A stretch of DNA of 64,000 nt, taken from Cymbomonas tetramitiformis. Lineage: Eukaryota > Chlorophyta > Pyramimonadophyceae > Pyramimonadales > Pyramimonadaceae. The stretch is taken from the NCBI GenBank assembly GCA_001247695.2, contig LGRX02035260.1:1-64000 (forward strand), given 5' to 3'. The notes under the pieces were generated by a model. The model saw nothing but the letters and a program-made list of their open reading frames with translations. It was not told where the DNA came from and searched no databases. Position 1 is the first letter of the stretch; each line of letters begins with the position of its first letter. This document shows positions 1 through 12,300 of the stretch, one piece after another. The translations under genes were made by a program, and so were the position numbers.

Positions 1-3000
1 TCCATGAGCATCGACAGGTCTATTGAAAACCCCGTCCATACCAATGGCCGTACCTCTATTGTGCGGATCGCCGTGAAATTCCTCTATAGCTGTTTCCGCT
101 CACACAAGGTATGGTCAACCGGCAATTTAGCTGGAACATTTTCTTTTCAATCAGTCAATGCCAGGGCTAGAGTGTCGAACCAGAATCCTTGGTTGTCTGT
201 CAGCGGTGCCTGGCACGCCAACGAGTCCAGCTGAAAGAAGCTCTCTCACCCCAAGGTAGCTAAGCTTAGAAAGTCCGGCTTCTTCTTCTTCTCCATGAAT
301 CCCCCCAAAGAAACAAAAAAAACATGTTATGATTCGACCGAGGTGAGTCTCCTAAGCTACATTCTCAAGTCACCAATCAGCTTACTTGTGGCAGATCTCT
401 GCTGCCCAAGTATCTGTCCACCACATCTGAATTCCGATCCCCTAGGAATGGCCGCTGTGTCTCGGCATTTGCTGATCAATACACAGTGTAGTGCCACCCC
501 TCCAGAATCAGCGCCTGGAGCTCAGTATTACTTCAGCCGCAAGTACAAACGCACACGATTTGCTTGAGCAAGTGATGGCACATATATTGCATATGCACAA
601 GTACCCTTCACTGTGCTCAGAGGCGGGCTCTGTTGATAGCACTACAAGCTACCAGCAGATGAAATATCTCGTCATGATAGATGAGGTATTGTTCCCCGCC
701 AGCAAGCATAACATCGTGCGTGGATGAAGTCGGACGACTCGTCCCACAAATTCCGTGTCAAAGGTCGTGTGCAACACGAAGATTTCGGGAAGGTTTTTAG
801 ATGGAGAGCGAGGGCCAAATGACTGACACCGCCCGTGTAGACTGCAACGTATGTTGGGTCAATCCTGTCCATACTGGGTTGGCCATACGCTTTGGAGGAG
901 GTATTTTATATTGCCATTTTTCTGGGGTGCCCATGGTAAGTAGGGGAAACCTTGGTGGAGCATGCACTGCAGCTGGGTTTCCCCTCTGATTTAGTTGCAT
1001 TTGGCTTCACTAGGATTGAGCGCCGGCATGGCAGATTTCCATGATGGACCTGCACTGCAAGGCTGGATGAGCTCCCATCAACCCCACACCTTTATTTCTC
1101 GCTCACTAGGACATGTGGGTTTGGTGTCTTGTCAACGCCCCACCCTGTTTCTGAATGCTTTTCCCATAGAGATGGTGGTGGACTCGCTTTTGTTGGCGGA
1201 CCTCGTGCTGCTCAGTGGCATATCCTTGGACCGACTCCTTTGGCATCACATAACCAGAAAGGATCGGCTGCACTTAGTACCCTCACTAGGGCACAAAGGA
1301 TTCGGCACACACTTAGGGACACTTATCTGGATTCTCCGGAGCTCACTAGTGAAGAATGGGACCCCCTCAGCCTTACTGAGCCACCTGAGCCCCTCTGCAT
1401 CTGCACCGCCAGCGCGCTGCCGCCGTGTCTCTGGAGCCGGTTCACCTCTGCCTCCCGAACTGCTCGAGCCATCTCTACACCACCAAGCCTACGCTCGAAA
1501 TCACCCCTCTGCCCTCTACCTGCCCTAGAGCCTGGTCTCAAGAGAGCTTGCCCACCCACGACACGGCCGGAATCCCCAAGGGCTGTCCCAAGGGGCTGAG
1601 ATTGATGAACTGGATTGCCCCCATCTGAACTTGCGCACCCGCCACCGATCTGCGCCTGCAACCCTCTACCCCCAGCGCCGACTCTATGGGACTGAAGCCC
1701 TCGCACTGAATGTCTCACCAGTGTGTTTGTAAAGTTGGTCCTTGGTCTGATTAGTGTGGGTGGGTGTGGGGGTGGGTGTGGTGGTGGGTGGTGAGAGTTT
1801 GTAGGCATGCACCATCTGGGAGCTGCATGAAGCATGGCCTGAGGTAAGAAACAATGTTCCATTTATACCAGCAATAATCTGCAAACTTGCTTTGTGCTTG
1901 AGCATGTAAAAGTAGTTTGAAAGCTTTCATGAACGATTCAAGAACAAATTTTGGCATTTATCCAAATTTGAGAAAGTGAATGGCGGCAGCTCAAACAAAA
2001 TTGATGTCGCTCATCTCGCATATGTAGTCATGACTTCACTTTACTGGTTAAGCTCAGTGTGTTGGAAAATGCTTGTAAAGGGACAATTGTGTAGAAGGTC
2101 CTAGAGATTGAAAAAAACAAGAAACTGTGGGCGTTTCTGCATCTCGTTGAGAGGATGTCCAATTCAGAGTTCTTTCGTGATTTTCAGTGAGTTGTTTAAC
2201 GCGATTGGGATGAATGCTGGACGAAACCTGCAGGCAGAAGTACATGTCGTTGGAGGAGCTGGCCATTCCATGTATGATAGCCTTATCACCCATGAGCTCA
2301 TCAATGCCACCGAGCGAATGAAAACCAAAGCTACATGATTTCCTTACAGAGGAAGCCATGACACCGCATAGCGTAAGCGTCAGGGGAAGCGATGAGGAGG
2401 AGGAGGAGGATGGCATGCATAATATGTGCATGCGCTTCCTTACCAACGCATCGAGGGTATGTTTCGATGATAGTTTTTCTTTGCCATGAGCGAGGTGATG
2501 CTATGGCATTTTAACAATGTGAATTGAGACTTTTGAGATAATGGTGGGAGGGCATTCTTTGCTTGCTGCTCCCATTTGGCATCATACTCCACTCACATTC
2601 CCGCTCGTCAGCATCAACGCGTGAACAACGCTTCGGCCATTTTGCGCCAAATAGACTGCGAGAGGTGGGCAATAGTTAAGTTGTTCGTGACGTTCATCAC
2701 CCCGCTCGCCGTCATTGAACTTCGTGGCGTTTCACATCGTGGCGTTGCAAACCACTAACATGCATGAAATGACGAATTGGTGAACTGCAAGTTGTATCTT
2801 TGTTGAAATTTGCTGAATTAAACATGAAGGGATCGGACAGTGTTTTCGAGAAGAAAAGTCCTGTGGTTATCCTTTTTCCCATTTCCTAACAGGAGAAGTA
2901 TATGCTGACTCGGTATGATTACATGTTCGAATCGCATTCGACTTCGAAAATCGTGATGAGCAAAGGGTTTTGTAAGACTCGAGAGGTATGAACCACAGTG

Positions 3001-4456
3001 GTTTGCGTAAGTGGAAGCATACTTTCGTGAATCGCCGAATCAATTGGTATGCTCACCAAGGCATACATGAGTTTACCGAAGTGTGCCCAATCGGTTCGAA
3101 TGTACAGGTCGTGGTATATCGAAGTTAGCTTATTGGTAGGCTATGCCATCATGTATAAATAGGCGGTCTCGATAACATTTTGGAGATCGTGCGCTCCATG
3201 GTGAAAAGAAAATTCAGGATTCGTAATTACAGGGGGGAAATGTGCCATTCACGGCAGTCAAGTGATCGAAGTGAAAGTCGAACAAATCCATGTCCAATGG
3301 TATAAACATGGGATTGGTGAATCGTTTTGGGGTTCCCCTACTAGGACGTTGAATTTCAAAAAAAAAATCTCTCGCAAAACTTTTGGGGTTTTCGGGTTTA
3401 GGGTTATAGAAATTGATAATGACCGTGTGCGATTTCCTCACAGCATTCATCTGCAGCGTGGTGACTTTGGGTATAGTAGAAGTACGGTTAGAAATTTTTA
3501 CAGCAGTGATATTTATCGACACGCTTATAAAATATCAGTGTGTATGAATTGCATGGTTTGTCGTGATAGTGTTTGGATGCTATAGAAATGGATACATCGC
3601 ACAGTCATGATATACACGCGCAAAGGAGGTAATCGTTCCCAACCATCCATGCATGTAAGGATCATTATCTCGCCGTGACGCCCATCATCGTATATGTGTT
3701 ACGCTACAGCCATTCGATTGGCGTTTGACACGAATGATACCTTGATGTCATCAGACCACATTTATGTGATACCTATGTGAGTTCTTGAATAATTAACTGT
3801 TCGCACCGAGAAATCTATATAGGTTATAAGAATTTTTGTCGGATGTTCTCGATTTTTTTTGTATAGACAACTCCGTGCGCCCACTCGCCCTTTAGGGAGG
3901 TTCCGGGCCCCTAATACAAATATTCGAATATAATACAAATATCGAAAATAGTCTGAAAATATCCATACGATCATATGTAGTTCCTAAAGGATTTTGACTT
4001 TTCATCGCGTGTAGATGATTGGTTGGACCTTCGATGGCCGGGCATGGCTCGGACGATGCGAAATGTGGAAAGGGCGGACGAACACGCTCCTGTGGGAGTG
4101 GATGTAATATTCGCTCATTAGGGAGAATAGGGATGCCGTGTGTAAACTCCGTAAGTTTTGTGTTTGAAATCCACGTTGTGTAATTAGTCCACGTATTTTG
4201 TCTTTATACTTCATAGTGTCATAATAAATCCGGCTTCGTCGGTCATTCGCGAATTCGCCCATAAAAATCCCGCTCCATCGGCCATTCGCGAATTCGCCCA
4301 ACTAATATTCAAATATCGACGCCACACTAGTTCATTACTTCATAAGCAACATTCTTACTTCACTAAGGAAAGAAATCATCATGGTCAAGAACTCGAATGC
4401 AAATATTCCGCATAGAGCGCAAATAACCTCATATTTTCCGAAGTTGTCAATTACCA
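1..4456. other. Flanking DNA without a convincing gene
   Basis: Several short open frames occur on both strands, but none shows a recognisable domain, conserved motif or consistent coding structure. Visible low-complexity tracts are a GT-rich stretch near 1756-1794 (GTGGGTG units) and a GAG run near 2394-2411. A TATA-like TATAAATA lies near 3152, with no downstream gene I can support. Near 4230-4302 a ~36-bp unit containing ATTCGCGAATTCGCCCA is repeated twice in tandem. This is the left flank of the LTR retrotransposon. Confidence 0.5.
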
Positions 4457-4461
4457 AGACC
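4457..4461. repeat. Target-site duplication AGACC, left
   Basis: The five bases AGACC directly before the TG of the 5' LTR recur directly after the CA of the 3' LTR (33379-33383). A 5-bp duplication is usual for Ty3/gypsy integration. It shows that both LTRs belong to one insertion despite the ~29-kb distance. Confidence 0.9.
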
Positions 4462-5153
4462 TGTGCCCGGAGGCACAGCGTGAGCCGATATGCCTATGCG
4501 TCCGTATGTGTGTCATCGGGGGTAATCTGGGATTGACACGATGACAGTGAAATTGGGCTTGAAATCACGATGAGAATGAATACCAGATGTCCGGGGTATG
4601 ACAGTATGACACTATGACACTATGACAGTATGACAGTATGACACTATAGTAGTATGACAGTACTGTGGGGGTGTCATCGTGGAACTCAGTCAGACCCTCG
4701 AAGAATGGTCAGATTCGCATCGGGGTTGAAAAGACAATGAAATCGAATATCAGATATTAAGGTTATGACAGTATGACAGTATGACGCTATGACAGTATGA
4801 CAGTATGACAGTACAGTAGTATGACAGTACTGTGGGGCAGTTATCGTGTCAGCCTGTCGGCATAACATCTGAATCGAGAATGACGAATCGGAATTAGAAA
4901 TGAGATCGGATCGGGAACTGAACGTTGAGCCGAAGTGTGACATCGGCTCTCGAGTGGTTGACCCTGCAACCTGAGTGACGAGTGAATAAGTAGAGCACTT
5001 GAGAAGTGTTTAGTCTTCAGAACTCGGAACCGAATTATCGTTTGTACCTCAATCTGGCCCTGATCCAGTATATTATAAAAATCCGAATTGTGTACCTTTG
5101 CACGTTCAATCAAAAACATATCTCCGAGCATTTGTCGTCGTGCCCCTGGCACA
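4462..5153 (+). repeat. 5' LTR of the gypsy-like element
   Basis: It begins TGTGCCCGG and ends CTGGCACA, giving an inverted TGTGCC/GGCACA terminus. It contains two variable microsatellite tracts built from TATGACAG/TATGACAC units (near 4596-4660 and 4765-4825). These account for most of the length difference from the 3' LTR. The remaining sequence matches the 3' LTR except for a few single-base transitions, for example near 4540, 4590, 4842, 5013 and 5132. Confidence 0.93.
5069..5082 (+). promoter_or_regulatory. Possible TATA box in the 5' LTR
   Basis: A TATATTATAAAA tract lies about 75 bases before the LTR end, a plausible place for the U3 promoter of a retrotransposon. The same tract is present in the 3' LTR near 33295-33307. 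The assignment rests on motif and position only. Confidence 0.35.
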
Positions 5154-5155
5154 TT

Positions 5156-5170
5156 TGGTATCAGCGTGCT
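5156..5170 (+). promoter_or_regulatory. Primer binding site, initiator tRNA-Met type
   Basis: Two bases after the 5' LTR the sequence reads TGGTATCAGCG. TGGTATCAG is the usual complement of the 3' end of initiator tRNA-Met used by many plant LTR retrotransposons to prime minus-strand DNA. The match ends after nine bases. Confidence 0.75.
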
Positions 5171-5908
5171 GCGATTTCGCCTCTGCGCAACTCGCCCACG
5201 GGCCTTTTGAAACTTCCGTTGTGATACAGGGGGAGAGCTGCACTTCCGGCTATCTGGGCGCAATTTTAGCCTCCGTAAGTACATTTTTTTTTCGTATACA
5301 ACGGCCGTATCCTTTGGAAAACATCTCCAAAACTTCATATTTTCGCCCCTTAACACTGGGGGCCCAACCAGGCTCAGAAAAGTCAACATTCGTTTTCCGA
5401 TCTTAACTTCCAAGTCTGCCCCAGGCTACAAACAACCGTCAGGGAGCACCCTAAAGGGTTTCCCCGGTTTATAGTAGCCAGGAAAACCTCATAGCCCACT
5501 TTCTAGAGCCTTAAAAAGGCGAAAAACAGCCAAAAACAGCCCAAAATAGCCGTTTTAGCCCGTTTTCAGCCTACCCCAGAACCTTCCACAGTAGCCCCCA
5601 CCACCAAAAACTCCTTCCCCAGACCCCATAGGACACCCTAGAACCCCTCAATACCGCCCTCACGGCCACCAGCAGTTGGGAAAGCCCCTCAAAACAGCAC
5701 TTTTAGTGGCTTCTGGACAGTTCCTGGACAGTTTCTGGACACCTCTGGTTTACCCTCTGGCTGGAATATTTTGGGAGTGTACGAAGTCCGGTTACCTTCT
5801 GGGACCTTGCTGAGCTTTCTGGTTGCAGTTCCTTGACCCCTGCCTGCATACATAGGCACTTGAAATCTGTGTCGCGGAGCCCTGGCGAAATTTTGAGTTC
5901 GCCGGTGC
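5171..5908 (+). other. Leader of the LTR element, mostly noncoding
   Basis: There is no convincing ORF here. A good splice-donor-like GTAAGT occurs at about 5274, followed by a T-run. A candidate acceptor, TTTTGCCACACCCAG, lies just before gag near 21480. Splicing of the leader would be unusual for this class and is inference only. Repeated AAACAGCC-type words near 5525-5560 are low complexity. Confidence 0.35.
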
Positions 5909-6088
5909 ATGGCAGTACCCCCTTCGCCAGAAGAATACAGAAGAGCGTGGTGGAAACAAGGACCCATCAAGTGGGTATTCCACCCTGACCCTACCTACCC
6001 ACCAGCAGGCGCCTTCTGGCAGAGCGGTCCTTGGAGCGGTCCTCCTTCCCCCTCCTCCTCTTCAGACGACGAGGTGGAAGACAACTGA
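5909..6088 (+). CDS. Small leader ORF a (59 aa, unknown function)
   Basis: The ATG at 5909 opens a 59-residue frame beginning MAVPPSPEEYRRAWW and ending with an acidic tail DDEVEDN. It is rich in Pro, Trp, Ser and Asp. A second frame immediately downstream repeats the same layout: an A(V/I)PP start, an aromatic core with a (D)PxYxP motif, a PPSP segment and a short acidic end. The two therefore look like tandem paralogues in the leader upstream of gag. I do not recognise a family. It could be a small regulatory protein or part of an extended Gag. The stop TGA overlaps the start region of the second frame, so a frame change joining both into one protein is an alternative. Confidence 0.5.
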   Translation: MAVPPSPEEYRRAWWKQGPIKWVFHPDPTYPPAGAFWQSGPWSGPPSPSSSSDDEVEDN

Positions 6089-6261
6089 GCGCCTGGACAG
6101 CATACACCCTGGCTATCCCACCAGCGCGCCACTACCGTGAGTGGTACTACCAGGGGTTCACGGTTTTCGTCTTCAACTACCCGGACCCTTACCACCCAGC
6201 AATACCGGTGCTTCCTGGTGAAACCTTGGCCGACGCTCCACCGTCTCCAGAAGTCAGCCCT
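5989..6261 (+). pseudogene. Small leader ORF b, 5' part, interrupted by the LINE insertion
   Basis: This open frame has no ATG near its start. It contains AIPPARHYREWYY, then NYPDPYHPA and PPSPEVSP, resembling ORF a just upstream. At 6261 it is cut by the insertion of the 15-kb non-LTR element. Across the gap the frame continues at 21379 with a Pro/Ser-rich stretch and ends in an acidic HESDTE tail before a stop at 21424-21426, like the acidic end of ORF a. The in-frame continuation on the far side shows that the nested element split this ORF. The function is unknown. Confidence 0.55.
6251..6261. repeat. Target-site duplication of the nested LINE, left
   Basis: AAGTCAGCCCT occurs here and again at 21368-21378, on either side of the minus-strand non-LTR element. 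Removing one copy and the element restores an open frame in the host LTR element leader, which independently supports these boundaries. Confidence 0.88.
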
Positions 6262-6337
6262 GAAGAAAAGAAAAAGAGACACCCTTGGACGGGGTGTGGG
6301 GCTTTGTGAGTCCCCTTGACTCCTTCTTCTTTGTCCC

Positions 6338-9300
6338 TTAGTCTGGTTCCTTGTCTACTTTAGTTCTGTATAGTCTGTTCAGGCTTACTGCAAATCCTGT
6401 CGCTAGGTCATGTATTTTCCTGAGTAGGTGTAGGGCTTCCTGTTTGTTGAATCCTAAATGTTTGGTCAGTATTTTCTCCGTGTGTTCGTATATCGTTCCC
6501 GTATTGCCGAATACCATCACGTGTAGCGTTACCTTGTAGCCATATAGTTCTAGTAGTTTTACTAGCGGTGTGTATTTTGTGTACTTCGTCTTTAGTGCTT
6601 CCTCCCAACTCATTTCGTCTGTGTATGTTACCTCTATCAGGTGTATGTGGCCCGCTTCCGTCATTGCCTTTTGGTGTGTGTACCCAGGCTGCTCATTCCC
6701 CTTTTCAGTTCCCTCTAGCATTACTATGTCCACGTAGTGTGGTATGGTGTCCTTTCCGTGTGCTGGTGCCGGTGTGTTTCGTCCGTCCAGTCTGCATTGC
6801 CCCCTTGTGAGGAGGAAGTCTTCTATTGGTCTCCCGTTGTTCATTCCTTTCCCTTTTTTCCCCGCATGGGTTCTTATTACACATCCTCCTTTCCTGCCTT
6901 TGCTAATTGCTTTCGCTATCATTTTGGTGGTCTCATCCGACCTGCTTATTACCATGTTCTTTATCTCCCTCTCTGTGCATCCTCCCAGCACATGGGCTGT
7001 GCGTATGAATCCTCCCGCGTTTACCTGTCTGGGCATCCCGCAGCATTTGCATTTTTGCGACCTTCTCCCTCCTTGCTGCTTCTTGTATGGTCCCGCTGGT
7101 AGTTTGTTTGCCCGGCATCTTAGCAGGACTGTCACGTCTTTCTCGTTTAGGTATTCCGTTCCCTTCTTCCAGTATCCATTAGAGAGCTTGTGCATGGCTT
7201 TATCACCTTTGAGGTGCTGCATGTATTTTTCTGGCTTTTCTTGAGTTGCTGTCAGTATTTTTTCCCTCGAGGACTTTCTCCATTCCTTCACTTGGTGTAC
7301 TTCCTTTTGCGCTGCTTCCTGGTCCTGTACCATTTCCTGGAGTGCTCTCCATTCTTCCTGTGCTTCCTCCTGTTGTTGGGCCATTTCTCTGAGCTCGGCT
7401 GCGGTGTCCTGCTGTGTTGTCGTGTCCACATTCTGTGTTTCCGGTAGCTTCAGTTTCTGGGTTGACCCTTGTGCAGTTTCTCCTTGGGCTTCCCTCGGCC
7501 CTTCAGCTTCCCGTAGGGCTGGTTGGTCGGGTTTTGCCTGGCTTTGGGTTCTTCTTCGTTTTTGTCTTTCTCCCTGTTCTAATGCCTCCTCCTGTATTGT
7601 TCTTGTCTTCCATGCCTGTTCCTTATTCATTTCTACTCCCCGTGTGCTCTCTCGCCCTTGCCCCCTCTTTTGTTTAGCTTGTTGTGCTGTTTGTACCTGC
7701 TGCTCCTGTATTAATGCCTCCTCCTCTAATCGTTCCATCTTCCGGAGTTCCAATTCCTCTTCCTGTTCCTGTTGCCATTCTGGTTCATCGGGCCAGGTGT
7801 CTGCCCAGGCTGTTTCTATTTCAGTAGGCTCCCGGTTTTTTTGTGCGTATTCTGCCTCCGTCCTCTCAATGCGTTGTCTTTTGGTCTCCCATTCTTCTGG
7901 CCCGGTTTCTAGTTTCCTTTTTAGTCTTTGTATTATGTTTGTTTTTCCCGTCATTTTTGCCTCCCTCACCTTTTTTGTTACATGGTTGAGTATTGCTTGG
8001 TGTCCTTCCAGTTGTCTACCCGTGGCCTCGCATATTGCTAGTAGCATCACTGTATCCGTGTTGTCGTGGTTGAGGCCGTATTCCCCTTCCTCACAGGCCC
8101 TTTTTGCCACCTCGTCCGCCATTTCATTCCCATGTATTCCCACATGCGCTTTAACCTTGTATAGGGCCACTTTTGTTCCTTCCTTATTTAGCTTTTGTAT
8201 TTGTTTCATTATTTTCCACAGTAGGTCCCTGTGTACGTGCCTTTCAAGCGTGTGCGGCCTTCTTTTCATGTTTTGTATCTGGTAGAGGGAGGTCAGACTA
8301 TCCGTGCATATGCTGACTTTTTCTTCTCCCGAGTTTGAGTCTAGTGTCAGTGCCATATATATGGCAGTGAGCTCCGCCCTGTTAACAGTTTGGCATCGTC
8401 CGGCCCATCTTTGCATGTAGTTCATTGCCCGTTCCCCTCTTGGGTCCCAGACACCTGCCGCCGTTACTTCCTCGACTTCCCCGTTTTCCTTTTTGACTTT
8501 TCTTTGGCTTCCATCTGTGTAAAGCATATTGTTTCTGTTATGCCTCCTGTGGGGCTCTGGGTATCCTTTCCCTTGGTTGTCCCACCTGCTTTCTGTTGGT
8601 GGTTCTGCTTTCTCCTTTTCACCCCTTTCCCACTGCAGCCATTGGTCTCCGTTTATGTGCTCGTCCGTTGTGTCTGGGCCCGTAAATTGTAATGCCCACC
8701 TTCTTAGGGCGTCTCTGTTTATTTCCTCCCTACTCCACGTGGTGTTAGCTCTTAGTACGTCCATAGTCGTTGGCCTCGGCCCCCTATCCCCTCCTCTGTG
8801 CTCCCCTTCTTTTTCCCTGTCTTCCATCCACCGGTCAATTATCTTCTCTGTGTGGTTTTCCAAGTGGCCGCCTGGTAGTGCTTGCATGACCGGTAGTTCA
8901 TGGTGCATCCATGGCGCGGAGTCTATGACGCAATCCTTCTCCCATTCTGTAATTGACCTAGGTCGCCTGTCCGCATCCTTGAGGGTGAGAGGCCTGTGTA
9001 TGTAGCATGCTCTGCCTATCGTCCTGACTTTGCTTTGCGGGCACTTGAGAAGGGCCTTGCTGAATATGTCGTGGGTTTTGAGTGCGTCCGGGCAGTATTT
9101 TCTCCATCCTGCCGCATTCGCTACTACCAGTATTCTCATGTTCCAGTTGCATTGTTTGGGTTTCTGTAGGTTGCCTTGCATCCAGTGGTCGGGTGGTAGG
9201 AAGGTGAACTGCCCTTCCTTTATCTCCAGTAACTCGTGTACCCTGTATCCCATGTGCTTATTCAGCAGTTTTCTATACGGGCTTTTGGCATATGTGGGGT

Positions 9301-12300
9301 ATATTCCTACCCCCAGAACGGGTTCGGCCGTTTTTGTGGAGTTAATTGCCTTTTTCAGTGCCTTGTAGAGGTCCCCTGCTGTGTACTCTGGGTTGAATTG
9401 GTATGACCCCAGTTTTTCCCATTGCTCTTCCCATGCCGAGCCTACAGCCCCAAATACCGAGTCTCGTGGGTATTGCGAGTAGTACGTTCTGGTGTCCCTG
9501 TGTACATTAAGTGGGGAGGCGAATACCTCTGTTTGGACTCCCATGGCTGTGTGTACCGCCTCCATCATTTCCGGAGGGAAGGTCCAGTGGTTTTGGAGGT
9601 TCCTCTTTCTGTGTTTCATCTCCGCTTTGCTGGAGTACCTTATCAGCAGTTGTGCTATTTCCTCCTCAAAAGTGTTTACATGTATTTTGTGTTCTACACT
9701 TAGTTTCAGCCTTTTGGCCAGTTGTTTCTCTGTTGGCCTTTGTGCCGTGCTGTCCCCCACCGCCTCGGCATATCTGTCGTACAATTCTCTAGCTTTTACC
9801 GTGCTCAGCGTGCCTATAAGGCTTCCCTCCGGCTCATAGCAGTAGGTGGTGTCACCTTCCGTGCGCAGTTGTCTGTCCTTCACCCCTGGAATGTGCCTAA
9901 TGTCCTGGTCCGGGTTCGTTTCCCTTGTGCATATTTCCAGGTGCGTTACTTCTTTCCAGTACCTCTGTTCGCCGTTTGGTTGTCCTGCCAGTATCTCTTC
10001 AGCGGGCTCACGTTTGGTCCTTTTGTCTCTCTTGTCATTCTTCCATTCTTCCACTAGGTTTTTCCATCCTTGGTCCGAGGAGAGGTTGTGTTTGAGCAGG
10101 TGTGTTCTTACTGTTTCTTCTGTGCTCCACGTCGTCTGTTCGTTTCCTTCGCCATCGGTCCACCGTATTTCGTACTGTGTTACTTTCGAGGTCGAGTCTG
10201 TGTAGTTTTGCAGGTACTGTCTCGTTGCCAGTATCCCGGCGGGCGTGTAGTTTCCCTCTTGTCCTAGCATGTCCATTCGGTCTTCCTGTGTCGACCACTG
10301 GCCTCTGTCCTGTTGTCCTGACTTCCTCTTTACTCTCCCCCGCGGGTGTCTGGTGGTCATCACGTCGTCTTCCTCCTTTTCTTGGTCGGTTTCTATGCCC
10401 AGAACTTCCTTCTCATGTTCCGTCCACTCCACCTCTGACTGTTCGAAATGCTTCGTTTGGTTGGCTAGCGGGTACATAGACACTAGTTGCAGTATGTCCT
10501 TCAGACTGTTTCCAGCCTCATGTAGCGCCTTTATTTGTGCCGGCCAGTCGCTTATGTTTTCCATGCTTACCGTACTTTTGGTGTACCTCTCTAGCTCTCC
10601 TGTTTTCCGTTCTTGTATATATTCAGGTTTCAGCCTTCTGTTCCACACATGGTCCCAGTGGTCCCCTGGTTTCTTAATGTCGTTGGGTTGTGCTTCGCAA
10701 ATGTATGGGTATAGGTGCAGCATTCCCTGTGCTATCTTTGTTGCCGTCTTGGTGTCGTGTTTCCTTCCACCTGTTGCTTTCAGTGTTTCTATTGGTATGG
10801 CACTTTTCCCGTCTGCCGTGGTTAAGTTCTTGAGGTCCGGGTAGTTTCTGAATAGTGTGAGTAGTTTGGTAAAGTTTATTTGCTTGGTGGCTTGCTGAGT
10901 TTTCGTTTCCTGTATTACATTTACTGTTCCCATTTTTTCAAAGCCTGTCGTCGCAGGCTGCGACTGTGGGTCTCTGTATTCTGTATCCATTATCCTTTGG
11001 TGCTTGGTCGTTCTGGTTGTGCCCTCCATTTCCGCGTTTGTGTATACCCTTTTAGCTTTTCCCAGCTGCCTCATTATGGGTAGTGTTTCTTTGCCCAGTT
11101 CCTGCATGTGGGTTCCCACTCCTTTCACGCGTATTCCATATTCATTCAGAGCATTCATCTTCCTCAGAGTGTTCGTTTGTGTCTGCAGTCCCATTTTTAG
11201 CTTGCTCCTTGTGCTGCTGTGTCCCCTTTCTTCGAAGTGTTTTTCCAGTAGCCCGGCTGTGGACCTGCTGACTTGTGACATTCTTTGTCTGGTTTGAAGA
11301 TTTCTCTCCCTTTTGCCGTATCCCATCTGGGCCCCTTTGTCTTCCTCACTCTGAACAGCGCCTGCCAGTCCCGTGTATACTTCCTGTGCATATATTGCCT
11401 GTAGGGACTGGAGCCCCAGTCCGTATTCCTCTTTTTCCTCCGTGTTTAGTTCATTGGGCGTACCATTCGCGGGAAGTCCATATATTCTTTTCATCGCGGC
11501 TCCCAGCTGATTTTCGGCCTGTTGTATTTCACCCTGTGTGTATATCCCGAGGTGGAGTCCGTATTTGAATTTCCCCAATATGGCCGACTTCAGGGAGTAC
11601 TCTTTTTGTCTTTGTGTGAGGGGGGTTGCCAGTAGTGCATCTATTCTTCTGTTGAGTTCCCGTAGTGACTTTCTTTTCTCCTCTTTCCATGTCCCCAGCA
11701 TATTGAGTAGGACCCCCAGGTACTTGTAGGTATCCCCGGCTTTTAGGACTTTTAGCGTTCGACTTCCGCATTTCACCCCTTGGTGCCTACTTTCTTTCAC
11801 GTTTTTGTTGCCATGTTCTACCCCTGTTATCTTTGTTTTGTCCTCGTTTATTCTGAGTCCACTCCAGTCTCCAAATGCCGAGAGTTTCTTTAGCTGTTGC
11901 TCCATGCCTGTCATTAGTTTGGTTAGTATAATTAGGTCGTCCACAAACGCTCCGGAGGAGGTTCTCAGTTCCCCTCTGAGCTCCCTGTCAGTTGCATACT
12001 TGTGCTGGTATCCATGGTCTCCCACCTCTAGCCATCTAAGGAGAGGTTCCAGGTATAGTATGAACAGTAGCGGGCTCATGCTGTCGCCCTGCAGAATCCC
12101 CCTTCTTATTGGCACCTCTTCCGAGACCTGGTCCCCTACTTTTGCTCTCATTTGCATGGAGTCCTCCTCGTTTTCGCCCAGTATGTCCCTAACAGCTTCG
12201 GTAAGTTGTGGTGGCACCCCTAGGTGTTTTAGCGTCGTAATGAGTCTTTTGTGGTCAACCGAGCCATACGCATTTTCGAAATCCACGTAGGTTGCATGTA

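Noticed and set aside
4841..5413. 190-codon minus-strand frame in the 5' LTR
   Set aside because: It recurs in the 3' LTR with a different end and overlaps the microsatellite tracts. It has no domain and reads against the element.
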